Shown: piece after piece, positions 46,492 to 55,464 of the stretch
How the letters are laid out: each line of letters opens with the position of its first letter
Numbering within the stretch: the first letter of the stretch is position 1
From: Arachidicoccus ginsenosidivorans
Lineage (GTDB): Bacteria > Bacteroidota > Bacteroidia > Chitinophagales > Chitinophagaceae
Length of the DNA stretch: 64,000 bases
Assembly: GCF_007971385.1 (NCBI RefSeq)
Contig: NZ_CP042434.1
Coordinates: 992,001-1,056,000, forward strand
Reading direction: 5' to 3'
The notes under the pieces: generated by a model
Databases searched by the model: none
What the model saw: the letters and a program-made list of their open reading frames with translations, nothing else
What the model was told of the DNA's origin: nothing
Translations under genes and position numbers: made by a program

Positions 46492-47889
46492 TTATCTGCT
46501 TCTGGTGGCTTTTCTACTTTGAGAAGAGGAACCATTACTGCGGGTATTGCTTCTTTGCTGCACCCGCTCTACCCTTTGCTGGGTCCGTTCAGCACGTTGT
46601 GTCTGTTGCTGCCGAGCCCGCTGTGTAGCTCGCTCTGCTCTTTGCTGCGTGGCACGCTGTTGGGCAGCTCTTTGCTGTGTAGCACGTTGCTGAGCTGCTT
46701 TTTGCTGGGCCGCTCTTTGCTGTGTTGCCCGCTGCTGGGAAGCTCTTTGCTCAGCAGCACGCTGCTGGGCGGCTCTTTGTTGGCTGGCACGTTGCTGGGT
46801 TGAACGCTCTTGGGCCGCTCTTTGCTGCGTTGCTCTTTGCTGAGCAGCTCGCTGTTGGGTAGTGGTTGCCCTTTGGGTTCTTATTGGTGTCGTAGTCTTT
46901 CTCGTATTTGTATTACTACGAGTGGGAGCCGTTGACCTGGTAGCACCACTTGATCTTTGGACATTACTATTTGATCTTGTCGGTGTGGTGCCGCTGCTTC
47001 TTACATTGCCACGACTTCTTGTATTAGAACTGTTACCCCTTACTGCCGGGCGATACATATGGAGCTCATTATTTCTAACTCCAGTATTTCTAGTGCTGGT
47101 TGCATTAACGATTCTAGTGGATCTAACAGCTCTGCCCGTGCTTCGTGAAACCTCTCTGGGTTGGGGACCTAATGCATAATGACCACGTCCTACACTACGA
47201 TAGTTAGAGATGATGTTAGAGCGTCTGATAATCGAACGGTAACGGTTTCTGGGTATATAGTAATTATGGATATTGTGATATCCCAAATATCTTCTGGGCA
47301 TAAATGTCCAGAAATTAATCGGAATAGATCCAATGGAGAAACTAACACCGATACTGGTACCGGGCGCCAGTGGTGCCCAACCATACATATCTGCATTAGA
47401 GCTCCAGCCTACCCAGGCGGGCCCCCACTCATAGCCTGGAACCCAGAACCATCCATTGATATTACTAAAACCCCAGCGACCATAATGAAACGGCGCCCAG
47501 CCCCAGTTATAATTGGACACCCAGGTCCAGCCATAATTGGTATAGGTCCAATAACCATTGGTGGAATAAGGCTGAAAATTACGCACATTGGCAATCCAGA
47601 CACGTCCATAGTTCGGATCCATGACCCAACGGCCATAGGGCGCTAACTGACTATAAAAATCGTTAAAAGAGATTTGGACACCGGCGCCTCCATTACCACT
47701 TTGGTCATAATTGTTGTTATTATAATCATAACTATTGTCATAACTGTTATTATTTCCATTGTCGTAGTTATTGTCATAGCCATTATCATAATTACCATAA
47801 TCCCCTTGGGCGTAAGCGATTGAATTGCAGCCAAGTGCAATAGTCGCCCCCGTAAAAAGGATTAATAGTGATGGAAGATACTTTTTCAT
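46492..47889 (-). CDS. DUF6600 secreted protein with pentapeptide-repeat tail
   Basis: The 465-residue secreted protein has a signal peptide (about 1-27, ending YAQGD), then an Asn/Asp/Tyr/Gly-rich stretch (28-65). A Trp/Tyr-rich DUF6600 domain follows (about 75-190; FYSQLAPYGRWVMDPNYGRVW, GWAPFHYGRW, WAPLAPG). A long basic, Ser/Thr/Arg-rich linker comes next, then 15 tandem QQRA-type pentamers (residues about 345-420). The basic, Gln-rich tail is unusual for an exported protein and might bind nucleic acid or cell-wall polymers. That is speculation. Confidence 0.82.
   Translation of the reverse strand: MKKYLPSLLILFTGATIALGCNSIAYAQGDYGNYDNGYDNNYDNGNNNSYDNSYDYNNNNYDQSGNGGAGVQISFNDFYSQLAPYGRWVMDPNYGRVWIANVRNFQPYSTNGYWTYTNYGWTWVSNYNWGWAPFHYGRWGFSNINGWFWVPGYEWGPAWVGWSSNADMYGWAPLAPGTSIGVSFSIGSIPINFWTFMPRRYLGYHNIHNYYIPRNRYRSIIRRSNIISNYRSVGRGHYALGPQPREVSRSTGRAVRSTRIVNATSTRNTGVRNNELHMYRPAVRGNSSNTRSRGNVRSSGTTPTRSNSNVQRSSGATRSTAPTRSNTNTRKTTTPIRTQRATTTQQRAAQQRATQQRAAQERSTQQRASQQRAAQQRAAEQRASQQRATQQRAAQQKAAQQRATQQRAAQQRATQQRAERATQRARQQQTQRAERTQQRVERVQQRSNTRSNGSSSQSRKATRSR
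46632..46856 (-). repeat. Tandem 15-nt repeat coding for QQRA(A/T/S) pentapeptides
   Basis: There are fifteen consecutive 15-base units on the minus strand, each reading Gln-Gln-Arg-Ala-Ala/Thr/Ser with minor changes (QERST, EQRAS, QQKAA). The units differ in synonymous codons, so they are diverged rather than freshly duplicated. Confidence 0.85.
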
Positions 47890-48025
47890 AATATTATTTT
47901 AGGTAATTACTAATTGTTATCATGCAAGTACAATACCAACTTGCATTACTATGACGGCCTAGGATAAGCAATGTTTAATAAAAGCGGCAATTTTAACTAC
48001 CACTCATTAGTTTAATTGATTTCCT

Positions 48026-48751
48026 TTATTGATTTTCAATTTGTTGGCGGGCTCTTTCCAAATCATCCGGGGTATCAATTTCTACCCCCATTTTAGCCAC
48101 CTGAACCATTCTGAGCGCAACACCGTTTTCTAAATACCTTAGGCATTCGATTTTCTCTGCCAGTTCTAATGGCGTCATTTCCCACTGGGTAAACTGGATC
48201 AGTGCAGCTTTTCTAAATGCATAGACACCTTTATGTTCATAGCAGGGAATCGGTATTTCTGTATTACGCGGATAGGGGATTCTGGAGCGGCTAAACAGTA
48301 AGGAGTTATTGTTTTTATCCACAACTACTTTTACGCAGTTCGGATTCTCCATCTGCTGCTCCTCTTCAAATGGCTGCATCAGACTGGCTACTTGCACTGT
48401 AGTATCTTCAAAGGCTGCAATCAGCCTTCTTAATACTTCCTTATTAATAAAAGGGGTATCTCCCTGGACATTCAGGATTATTTCTACCTCCATGTCAGCA
48501 GCCACTTCTGCGATCCGGTCACTACCACTCTCATAATGACTTTTCGTCATCCGGGCCTGTCCGCCATGACGGGTAATTTCTTCATAGATAATATCACTGT
48601 CCGTGGCCACCATTACCTGATCAAATAAACCGGTGGCCAGGGTCCTTTCATAAGTATGTCTTATAACCGTTTTTCCGGCCAAGTCCTGCATCAGTTTTCC
48701 TGGAAAACGGGAGGCCTTATATCTGGCAGGTATTAATGCAACTACTTTCAT
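48026..48751 (-). CDS. kdsB: 3-deoxy-manno-octulosonate cytidylyltransferase
   Basis: The 241-residue enzyme activates Kdo as CMP-Kdo for lipopolysaccharide. ALIPARYKASRFPGKLMQDL holds the CTP-binding loop. ATDSDIIYEE, NVQGDTPFINKEVL (metal-binding region) and the C-terminal GVEIDTPDDLERAR are standard. The length is normal. It lies 133 bases downstream of mtgA on the same strand, so both envelope genes may share a transcript. Confidence 0.95.
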   Translation of the reverse strand: MKVVALIPARYKASRFPGKLMQDLAGKTVIRHTYERTLATGLFDQVMVATDSDIIYEEITRHGGQARMTKSHYESGSDRIAEVAADMEVEIILNVQGDTPFINKEVLRRLIAAFEDTTVQVASLMQPFEEEQQMENPNCVKVVVDKNNNSLLFSRSRIPYPRNTEIPIPCYEHKGVYAFRKAALIQFTQWEMTPLELAEKIECLRYLENGVALRMVQVAKMGVEIDTPDDLERARQQIENQ

Positions 48752-48884
48752 ATTGATTGATTATGTTGGTAAGTAATCCGCTGCTTACGCCTATTTTTTA
48801 ATATTGCTTTTTTTCGATATTCTTTTACAACTACTTTTATATATACAATTTTTATGCTCTTTTTAGACGGCTTTTACACCTCTT

Positions 48885-49589
48885 TTATTTGGCCGTAATC
48901 AGCGCCTTGATTTTACCATCTCCCTGTATATTATGCATTTGTCTTAATATCCAGGCCGATTTAAAGTTGACAAACTTACTTCTGGGCTTAACGGTAAAGC
49001 GCTTGGGATTCGGAAGACAGGCGATAATAGAAGCCGCCTCACTTCGACTTAAATCCGCCGCATCTTTCTGATAATAATTTTTAGCCGCCGCCTGAATACC
49101 GTAAATGCCTTTACCCATTTCTATAACGTTCAGGTATACTTCCAGGATCCTTTTCTTTCCCCAGATCCATTCTATGAGCTTGGTATAAACAAATTCCATT
49201 GCTTTACGAACATACCGGGTTACACCGCTGCCCTGCCACAAAAATACATTCTTTGCCGTTTGCTGACTGATGGTACTGGCGGCTGAACCTCTGGCTCTTT
49301 TTCCTTTATCGCTGCCAAGGCTTTGTTTGAGCGCCGCCCAGTCAAAGCCGCTATGGTCTGTAAATAATTGATCTTCGCCGGCTATCGCTGCCAGTTTTGC
49401 ATTACTGCTGATCTGATCATAAGATACATAATCCCGCTTTAAACCGTTACCGCTGATTACACTGCCTAGTTGCGTCAGTGTAATAGGGGGCATTACCCAT
49501 TTGCAGACCACCAGGTACAACACGGATATAATAAATAATTTTAAAACAGTCTTTAAAAGCCAGATAATGCTCTTCTTTATTTTGCTCAC
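48885..49589 (-). CDS. mtgA: Monofunctional peptidoglycan transglycosylase
   Basis: The 234-residue GT51 enzyme has one N-terminal TM segment (about 8-30). The catalytic motifs are GEDQLFTDHSGFDW (catalytic Glu), ASTISQQTAKNVFLW, and EVYLNVIEMGKGIYGIQ. It polymerises lipid II into glycan strands without transpeptidation. GT51 domains are normally also present in class A PBPs, so this enzyme is accessory. Confidence 0.93.
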   Translation of the reverse strand: MSKIKKSIIWLLKTVLKLFIISVLYLVVCKWVMPPITLTQLGSVISGNGLKRDYVSYDQISSNAKLAAIAGEDQLFTDHSGFDWAALKQSLGSDKGKRARGSAASTISQQTAKNVFLWQGSGVTRYVRKAMEFVYTKLIEWIWGKKRILEVYLNVIEMGKGIYGIQAAAKNYYQKDAADLSRSEAASIIACLPNPKRFTVKPRSKFVNFKSAWILRQMHNIQGDGKIKALITAK

Positions 49590-49771
49590 CGGGCAAAGAT
49601 AATGGCAAATTTGGATGCAACGCGGTCTTACCTGGAAGGATCCATTGAAATATTATAATTGGACCGACGGCGTCACAGCTACCTAAGGTTCGTTTTATTG
49701 TACCTCCCTCCCTCAATGATAAAAAGAGGGCGCCACTTAAATTGGTTAAAAAGACCAGCCGTTCTGGAAGC

Positions 49772-51310
49772 TTACTGCTCTTCCACCAAGTACTCCTCCA
49801 CCTGCCTGGTCTTTGATGAAAAAGAAATACCAACGGCTATTTTCTTTCTTGGATCTACAGCGTAGGGAGTAAGATAACCCCTTGCATTTAAATCTACTTT
49901 AATCTGTTTCAGCGCTTCACCTGCATTGCCATCCAGCTTTAATTCCAATACATAAATATAATGGGCGGTCTTAACCAGCACATCACATCTGCCCTGGGCA
50001 CTGTGTACTTCACTATAGACTTCCACGCCTAGCAGCCTGAAAATAAGGGAAGTCTGCGCATGAAATATAGACTCAGTATCGGGCTTCCACACGTCATATG
50101 GGGTCGTGGCGATTATAGCATTTAACCCAAGAATCATGGCTGGTATATCACCTTCTTTCAACGCCTTTTTAATGACGTCCATCTCAGCCACTGATTCTAT
50201 GCCTTCCATGCCCCTGTAAGCACCCAGTAGCCCATCCAGGAAGCTGGACTTTACCTCCAGGTTGGGAAATCCCAGGTCATAAACCTTTCTGTTTGGAGAA
50301 ATGTTTTTAATCGTCAGATACCCTGTCTGGAAGAGCAGGGCGCCCATATTTGGGTTTTTTGTATCAAAATTAGATAAGGACTGTCTGCCCATTTGATAGG
50401 TTTCCACATCATACTTCCACTCTTTTTTAAGTAGCCCAATCAGAAACGTAGGTGTACCGGTTTCATACCAGTAAGGATCAAAATCACGGTATTTCATAAA
50501 TTTTAGCAGTGAAAATGGGTTATAAACCCAGGTTTTCATATCCCAGGTGTAGCCATCATACCAATCTTTAATCTGTGTTAAGATATCGGGCCTGTCTTTT
50601 TGTAAGGTTGCAATTTCCTCAGAAAAATTTACTTCAAGCTCCTGCTGCGTTATTCCTATTAGTCCACCATATTGAGGTTCTAAAGTGATATTATCTAAGT
50701 TATTCAGATCAGAGAAAACACTCACCTGGCTAAATTGACTGATACCTGTAATGAGTAGAAAACGTATATACTTATCATTGCCTTTCACAATCGAATAAAA
50801 ATTCTTCATAATGGAGCGATTAGATTCCGCTAGTTCTGGCTCTTGCAAAAAATCAATGATCGGTTTATCGTATTCATCAATTAAAATGACTACACGGCCC
50901 TTTACAGATGCTTTTTCAATGAGTTCTTCAAACCTAAGATCATATTCCTTTTTCGTAAGCGTTATCCCTAAACGAGTTGCATTCTTCTCTAATGCACCAT
51001 AAATAGCGCCTTCTAAACCCGCAGTTTTTACGCCCATCTTCGAAAAATCAAAATGAATCACCGGACTGGTCTGGGCCCAGTCCCATTTGTCATAAATCCA
51101 CAGGCCTTCAAATAGCTCTTTGCTGCCCTTAAAAAGTTCCTCAATCGTATCCACCAGTAAACTTTTGCCAAATCGCCTGGGACGGCTTAGAAAATAATAT
51201 TTGCCCGTTTTCACCAATTGGTAAATCGCCTGGGTTTTATCTACATAAACATAACCTCCTTCCCGGATTTCCTGGAAACTCTGAAGGCCAATAGGATATT
51301 GTTGTAACAT
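49772..51310 (-). CDS. AAA-ATPase-like protein with C-terminal PD-(D/E)XK nuclease domain
   Basis: The start at 51310 (MLQQYPIGLQSFQEIREGG) gives 512 residues; the longer frame to 51445 is not family-like. The N-terminal AAA-ATPase-like domain has the P-loop variant LSRPRRFGKSLL (residues 41-52) and Walker B VVILIDEYDKP (D146-E147). The C-terminal nuclease-like domain has GRCDVLVKTAHYIYVLELKL with the D...E-x-K pattern (E456, K458). The family occurs in many copies in Bacteroidota and its biological role is unknown. A mobile or defence function is conceivable but not shown. Confidence 0.88.
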   Translation of the reverse strand: MLQQYPIGLQSFQEIREGGYVYVDKTQAIYQLVKTGKYYFLSRPRRFGKSLLVDTIEELFKGSKELFEGLWIYDKWDWAQTSPVIHFDFSKMGVKTAGLEGAIYGALEKNATRLGITLTKKEYDLRFEELIEKASVKGRVVILIDEYDKPIIDFLQEPELAESNRSIMKNFYSIVKGNDKYIRFLLITGISQFSQVSVFSDLNNLDNITLEPQYGGLIGITQQELEVNFSEEIATLQKDRPDILTQIKDWYDGYTWDMKTWVYNPFSLLKFMKYRDFDPYWYETGTPTFLIGLLKKEWKYDVETYQMGRQSLSNFDTKNPNMGALLFQTGYLTIKNISPNRKVYDLGFPNLEVKSSFLDGLLGAYRGMEGIESVAEMDVIKKALKEGDIPAMILGLNAIIATTPYDVWKPDTESIFHAQTSLIFRLLGVEVYSEVHSAQGRCDVLVKTAHYIYVLELKLDGNAGEALKQIKVDLNARGYLTPYAVDPRKKIAVGISFSSKTRQVEEYLVEEQ

Positions 51311-51581
51311 ATAGCGAAGATACGAAGATATAAAGTTTTTTTTATGGCAAATAAGCCCAGTAGCCAGACCTAACACTTTATACCCTATGCACTCACCAGA
51401 CTTTATGCTATCCAAATTATTACCTTCCTTATACCGCTGACGCATTCGCCTTAAGTCTTTCCACGATCAAAGAGTATCTTTGGGACGGTTTCATCTGGCT
51501 CTAATATTTTGCGTGAGCATGCGTACTTTCTGACAAGTCTACATCAATTTACCTTCGTAAAAAGTAACACAAACTTGCGCC

Positions 51582-52817
51582 CTACCCCATCACCAATGCC
51601 TCAAGGGGTAATTTTCTAAACCTGGCATAAGCCAACGCTTCTGGCTCCGCCAGCTTCAATATTTGTTTTTGTGCAGCAGTATTTAAGGGTGTAAAGGGTA
51701 ATAGCTTTATTTTGAGTCCTGTTTTAGCACCTTTGTGGATTTGTTTTTCAACCTGCCAACCGGCAATAACCTGCCCCTTTTCAACAACAGCCGGTCTGAA
51801 TAATCCGTTCACCGTTATAATCTGTTTATTATAGGCAGCGGGCAACATGGCCGTCCGATCTTTATAACTGATCAGGTATTCGTCAAAGGCGGCCAAAAAT
51901 TGCAGATTTGCATCTAACCTTTCAGAAATTAAGGCTGCAAGGCCTGGTCTTCCAGCGCTTATATTTGATGCCATCTGATAATAGGCTGTGCCTGCTGTTT
52001 GTTGCTCTTTTAAAAATGGATCTTCCGCTAGCATTATCTTATCTCCTAAGGCTGCAATCGCTTTTTTGATCTGTGTAATACCTAAGCCAGACCACCAGGC
52101 AAAATCCTGCAAACTGGCAGGACCTCTGGTGGAAAAGTAACGGCTGGCTAGCTGCTGAACGCCAGCCTGGTCCTTAAGTGTATTTTTAAGTTTTTCTGCC
52201 TTTTTATAATTTTTGCCCAATACTTTTTCAAGTAATGCGTAAGTATGCTTGTCATTACTTACAGGGCCACTACAAATAATCCCCTGCAGTTCAGCATGCA
52301 TAATATAGTGATTGCTGCGGTATTCATCCATTGCAAACCCTAATTGGGTGAGCGCTGTGATCAATTCCTGCCGACTTAAATGCGGGTGTTTTTCCAAAAT
52401 GCGGTAAATAGCCTTGTCCGAACGGACATATTCTTTTTCCTCAATACCCAAATGCTTATCTCTTGAAAAAAGCGTCTTTTTAATTGCGGGGCCAGTCAAT
52501 TGTAATATCCAAAGTAAATCCTCTCCAGAAAGTAATTGCCATGTTGGCCTAAGTGCATGGGTACGCACGATATGTCCTTTTTCCAATGCCTTTTGAACGT
52601 CTGCTGCTGTCACGGCCTCGCCCCGTGAACATAAACTAAGTCTTTTCCCAATGGCCCACTGTGTCATTTCCAGATGTTGCGCCTGCAATGCGCCCATTTT
52701 TTGAACCAGTGTCTGTACAGTAGACACCTCATGACAAGTAAGTAATTGCGCCTTCATTCTAGCGGCAAGAAGTGGATGGTCTTTATTTCCATCCTTTATT
52801 TTGGAGGTCGTAGCCAT
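51582..52817 (-). CDS. Winged-helix DNA-binding domain protein (HTH_42 family)
   Basis: The 411-residue cytoplasmic protein has features of the HTH_42/AlkX-like family: ALQAQHLEMTQWAIGKRLSL, then GHIVRTHALRPTWQLLSGEDL, and near the end FLAAFDEYLISYKDRTAML followed by VNGLFRPAVVEKGQVIAGW. Members are linked to DNA binding or protection against DNA damage. The gene overlaps the flavin reductase-like gene upstream by 22 bases, so translation is probably coupled, but a functional link is unproven. Confidence 0.8.
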   Translation of the reverse strand: MATTSKIKDGNKDHPLLAARMKAQLLTCHEVSTVQTLVQKMGALQAQHLEMTQWAIGKRLSLCSRGEAVTAADVQKALEKGHIVRTHALRPTWQLLSGEDLLWILQLTGPAIKKTLFSRDKHLGIEEKEYVRSDKAIYRILEKHPHLSRQELITALTQLGFAMDEYRSNHYIMHAELQGIICSGPVSNDKHTYALLEKVLGKNYKKAEKLKNTLKDQAGVQQLASRYFSTRGPASLQDFAWWSGLGITQIKKAIAALGDKIMLAEDPFLKEQQTAGTAYYQMASNISAGRPGLAALISERLDANLQFLAAFDEYLISYKDRTAMLPAAYNKQIITVNGLFRPAVVEKGQVIAGWQVEKQIHKGAKTGLKIKLLPFTPLNTAAQKQILKLAEPEALAYARFRKLPLEALVMG

Positions 52818-53701
52818 AGTACTGCCAATGCTTTTTCGAGTTTATTTTCCTGAATACATTTTTGGGCATATAAGTGCAGTGCTTTATAGCACTGCACGTC
52901 ATTTAAACCTGCATTAAAGATAGCTATTATCTCTGGCAAGAACTTTAATTCAGCTAACTGTTTTTGGGTAGGCAACTGCTGCATATTGCCTAGTCTGCCC
53001 AGATCATTGCCGGTAAGAATCTCCGATAACTGTGCACTTTTAGGTAACTGATCAACGCCGATCCCCATTGTGCGCAGTGGTTTTTCCACTTCAAATAAAT
53101 TCTCAGGTGTTACTCTAAGGTACCAATTGGCGCCCAATCTTGCCACCAAATCGATTTTGGCCTGATCAATCTGCCCCTGATCATTTAGCACTTCTTCCCT
53201 TAAATGAATTCTAATAATTTCTGCAAAGACCAGGTTGCCTGCGCCAGGGCCAGTTCCCAGTGGTTTTATTTCAGTAATTTTACATTCCAGCTGCATAGGC
53301 GACTCCAGCACCCTTGGCGGGCGCACTAAATCAGCGCTTTCCATTGTAAATCCAGCCTTTTCAAACTCATTGACACCTTTCGGATACTCCGTACTGGACA
53401 GACTGGTTTGCTGAACCATACTGTAACTTACAATATTAATGACTGCTTCAGGCACTTCCAACACATTTTCCAGGGAATGTTTAGTGGTATTATCCCTGAC
53501 CCTTCTGGCCGGAGAAAATATACAGACAGGCGGATTAGTAGAAAAAAGATTAAAAAAACTAAATGGACTCAAATTTATTTGCCCTTCCTTATTGATGGTA
53601 GAGACAAAGCAGATCGGCCTGGGTGCAATCCCATGTTGCAGACAGAACTGCAGATCGGCTATGGACATAGCGGCTGGGTCCAGGCTACGAATTGATGACA
53701 T
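52796..53701 (-). CDS. Flavin reductase-like (FMN-binding) protein
   Basis: The 301-residue protein has the FMN-binding split-barrel fold. FCLQHGIAPRPICFVSTINKEG and NLSPFSFFNLFSTNPP are the family motifs, and SPMQLECKITEIKPLG follows. About 100 C-terminal residues extend beyond the core domain. Similar proteins often lie in Bacteroidota tyrosine catabolic clusters, as here. No partner monooxygenase is adjacent. It is 86 bases downstream of the fumarylacetoacetase-like gene. Confidence 0.82.
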   Translation of the reverse strand: MSSIRSLDPAAMSIADLQFCLQHGIAPRPICFVSTINKEGQINLSPFSFFNLFSTNPPVCIFSPARRVRDNTTKHSLENVLEVPEAVINIVSYSMVQQTSLSSTEYPKGVNEFEKAGFTMESADLVRPPRVLESPMQLECKITEIKPLGTGPGAGNLVFAEIIRIHLREEVLNDQGQIDQAKIDLVARLGANWYLRVTPENLFEVEKPLRTMGIGVDQLPKSAQLSEILTGNDLGRLGNMQQLPTQKQLAELKFLPEIIAIFNAGLNDVQCYKALHLYAQKCIQENKLEKALAVLWLRPPK

Positions 53702-53787
53702 AGCATACTTGCTTTAATTTGCGAAACGAAAATTTACGATTATTCTAATTATAAAATGGCCAATAAATCATTGACTAATGGCTCATT

Positions 53788-54792
53788 TTAAACATTCTTT
53801 TTTAGGGCCAATAGCGAAAAGCCACCGGCATCTTTGTCTAACACCATCACATTTTGCAGGCTGCCCAAACCGGTAATTTCCAGTTCTACCTGATCCATAG
53901 GTTGCAGCCACTGAACCGGATAATCGGGATCATTGAGTTGTCCGGTCCCGTTAAGTTCTAAAAAACAACCCGTACCAACTGTGCCGGAACCGATCACATC
54001 GCCGGGCAGAATGTCTGCACCATAGGCACACCTTTCAATAATCTCGGCAAAGGTCCAGTCCATGTCTTTTGCATTTCCTGCAGATACCTGTTTACCGTTA
54101 ACTTTGCAAGTCATTTGCAGATCATAGCTTTTACCGGTATGGCCTTGTTTGGTGGTTGAAAGAAAAGGGGCAAGTTCATCTGGAGTAACCAGCCAGGGTC
54201 CAATAACCGTTGCAAAATCTTTGCCTTTTGCCGGACCTAAATTAAGTTTCATTTCCTCCATTTGCAGGGTTCGTGCGCTTAGATCATTCATAATGGTAAA
54301 TCCGGCAATATAATCATCCGCCTCGGCGGCTGTTATATTGCGGCCTTTCTTACCAATTACAACGGCTATTTCCAGTTCAAAGTCTAATCGCTTAAAATGA
54401 TCGGGCATCAGTTTTACATCACCGGGGCCTACAATTGCATTATGGTTGGTAAAGTAGAAAATAGGAAACTGGTCGAACTCCGCTATCATGTCTACTTTTC
54501 TGTTTCTTCTGGCGGTGGCCACATGCTGTCTAAAAGCATATCCGTCTCTGCAGGATGTAGGATGCGGTACTGGTGCAATCAGCTCATAGAATACCTCTTC
54601 TTTATAAAGTTTACCTTGTTCCAGCTGTTGATGCACATCTGCAGCCCTTTTCATTAGCGGCGCCTCCCCAGCTAAAAAGTCCCGCATATTATCCGGGATT
54701 TGTTTATCACAGCTATTCAGGTTATAGATATGTCCTTTATAATATATCCCAAGGTGTTCGTAACCATCCGTTTTGTAGGAGACCAGCTTCAT
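53788..54792 (-). CDS. Fumarylacetoacetate hydrolase family protein
   Basis: The 334-residue FAH-fold protein has LDFELEIAVVIGKKGRNI, which holds metal-binding acidic residues. GFTIMNDLSARTLQ, GKDFATVIGPWLV and PGDVIGSGTVGTGC follow. The last step of tyrosine degradation, hydrolysis of fumarylacetoacetate to fumarate and acetoacetate, is likely because homogentisate dioxygenase and HPPD genes lie next door. Proof would need biochemical data. It is divergent from hmgA; the gap holds a strong inverted repeat. Confidence 0.88.
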   Translation of the reverse strand: MKLVSYKTDGYEHLGIYYKGHIYNLNSCDKQIPDNMRDFLAGEAPLMKRAADVHQQLEQGKLYKEEVFYELIAPVPHPTSCRDGYAFRQHVATARRNRKVDMIAEFDQFPIFYFTNHNAIVGPGDVKLMPDHFKRLDFELEIAVVIGKKGRNITAAEADDYIAGFTIMNDLSARTLQMEEMKLNLGPAKGKDFATVIGPWLVTPDELAPFLSTTKQGHTGKSYDLQMTCKVNGKQVSAGNAKDMDWTFAEIIERCAYGADILPGDVIGSGTVGTGCFLELNGTGQLNDPDYPVQWLQPMDQVELEITGLGSLQNVMVLDKDAGGFSLLALKKNV

Positions 54793-54822
54793 AAATAAAT
54801 CGTTTTTATGGTTCTTGCAATA

Positions 54823-54872
54823 GTGTAAAAAGGCTTTTTTCTGCCAATTTGCTTATCTAAGCCTTTTTACAC
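54823..54872. promoter_or_regulatory. Perfect 14-bp inverted repeat upstream of the fumarylacetoacetase-like gene
   Basis: GTGTAAAAAGGCTT (54823-54836) and AAGCCTTTTTACAC (54859-54872) pair perfectly around a 22-base loop. They lie 31-80 bases before the FAH start codon, in the promoter or leader region. It could be an operator dyad or, since its arms are AAAAAGGC/GCCTTTTT, a bidirectional terminator or attenuator hairpin. Confidence 0.65.
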
Positions 54873-55464
54873 ACAATTTACGGGACGAAGCTAATAAAAA
54901 TTACTACAAAAACTAACAATTGTTATAAAAGTTCTATAAATTCGCGGCCAGTGACGGCTGTTCCTTAAAGAAGCCGTAACTTAGACTTATCTTAAATTAA
55001 ATAGGATAACAACCATTTATGATGCATTTGGCAATTCAATATATCACCAAGACCTATAGCTCCCTGGAGTTTAGGGCACGTTTCCAGCACCAACTGGTAG
55101 CGAAGTTGGTTTTTGCCCAATATTGATCCTGGATCTTGCCAGAGGGCCACGACCTTAGCCATAGCCATAGCAAAGGCGGTGCACCCCCCTTTTATTTTGT
55201 CCTAATTGTCCCTAATAAATAATAGAAAAGTGATATTTGGATTAACCAAACCGCTAATTCCTCGTCACTCATTATTCATTCATGCTTTTAAATTTCACTT
55301 GGCTTTCTGCCCATAACAGAAAAGTAGAGAAAAGCGGCCAGTGAAGCTAAACGAAAACAAAGCAAGTGAAGGAACATTAAGTCAAGAAAAGGTAAATACC
55401 GGTAAGGGCGCAAAAGGTCTTCGTTATTACCATTCCAATTCAATTTACTTAAATCATTACAGTT
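54873..55464. other. Long divergent intergenic region before homogentisate dioxygenase
   Basis: These 592 bases lie between the FAH-like and homogentisate dioxygenase genes. A terminator-like hairpin (ACCAACT/AGTTGGT then TTTT) is at 55089-55114. An ATG-started 35-codon frame (55020-55127) ends just after it and resembles nothing known. No promoter was confidently placed. The region may hold a decayed gene or structured leader. Confidence 0.45.

Noticed and set aside
46519..46803. Leu/Ser-rich plus-strand frame with a transmembrane-like look
   Set aside because: It is the antisense of the QQRA repeat array; the repeats force an open Leu/Ser-rich reading.
46632..46856. CRISPR-like array
   Set aside because: The 15-nt tandem units are contiguous coding repeats without spacers.
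47179..47646. 155-codon plus-strand frame opposite the DUF6600 gene
   Set aside because: It is antisense to the Trp/Tyr-rich domain, with no family resemblance.
49447..49833. 128-codon minus-strand frame overlapping mtgA and the AAA-ATPase gene ends
   Set aside because: It covers the 5' end of mtgA in another frame, shows no domain or signal and has a biased, shadow-like composition.
55020..55127. 35-codon frame upstream of hmgA
   Set aside because: It is short and unrecognised, and it overlaps a terminator-like hairpin.
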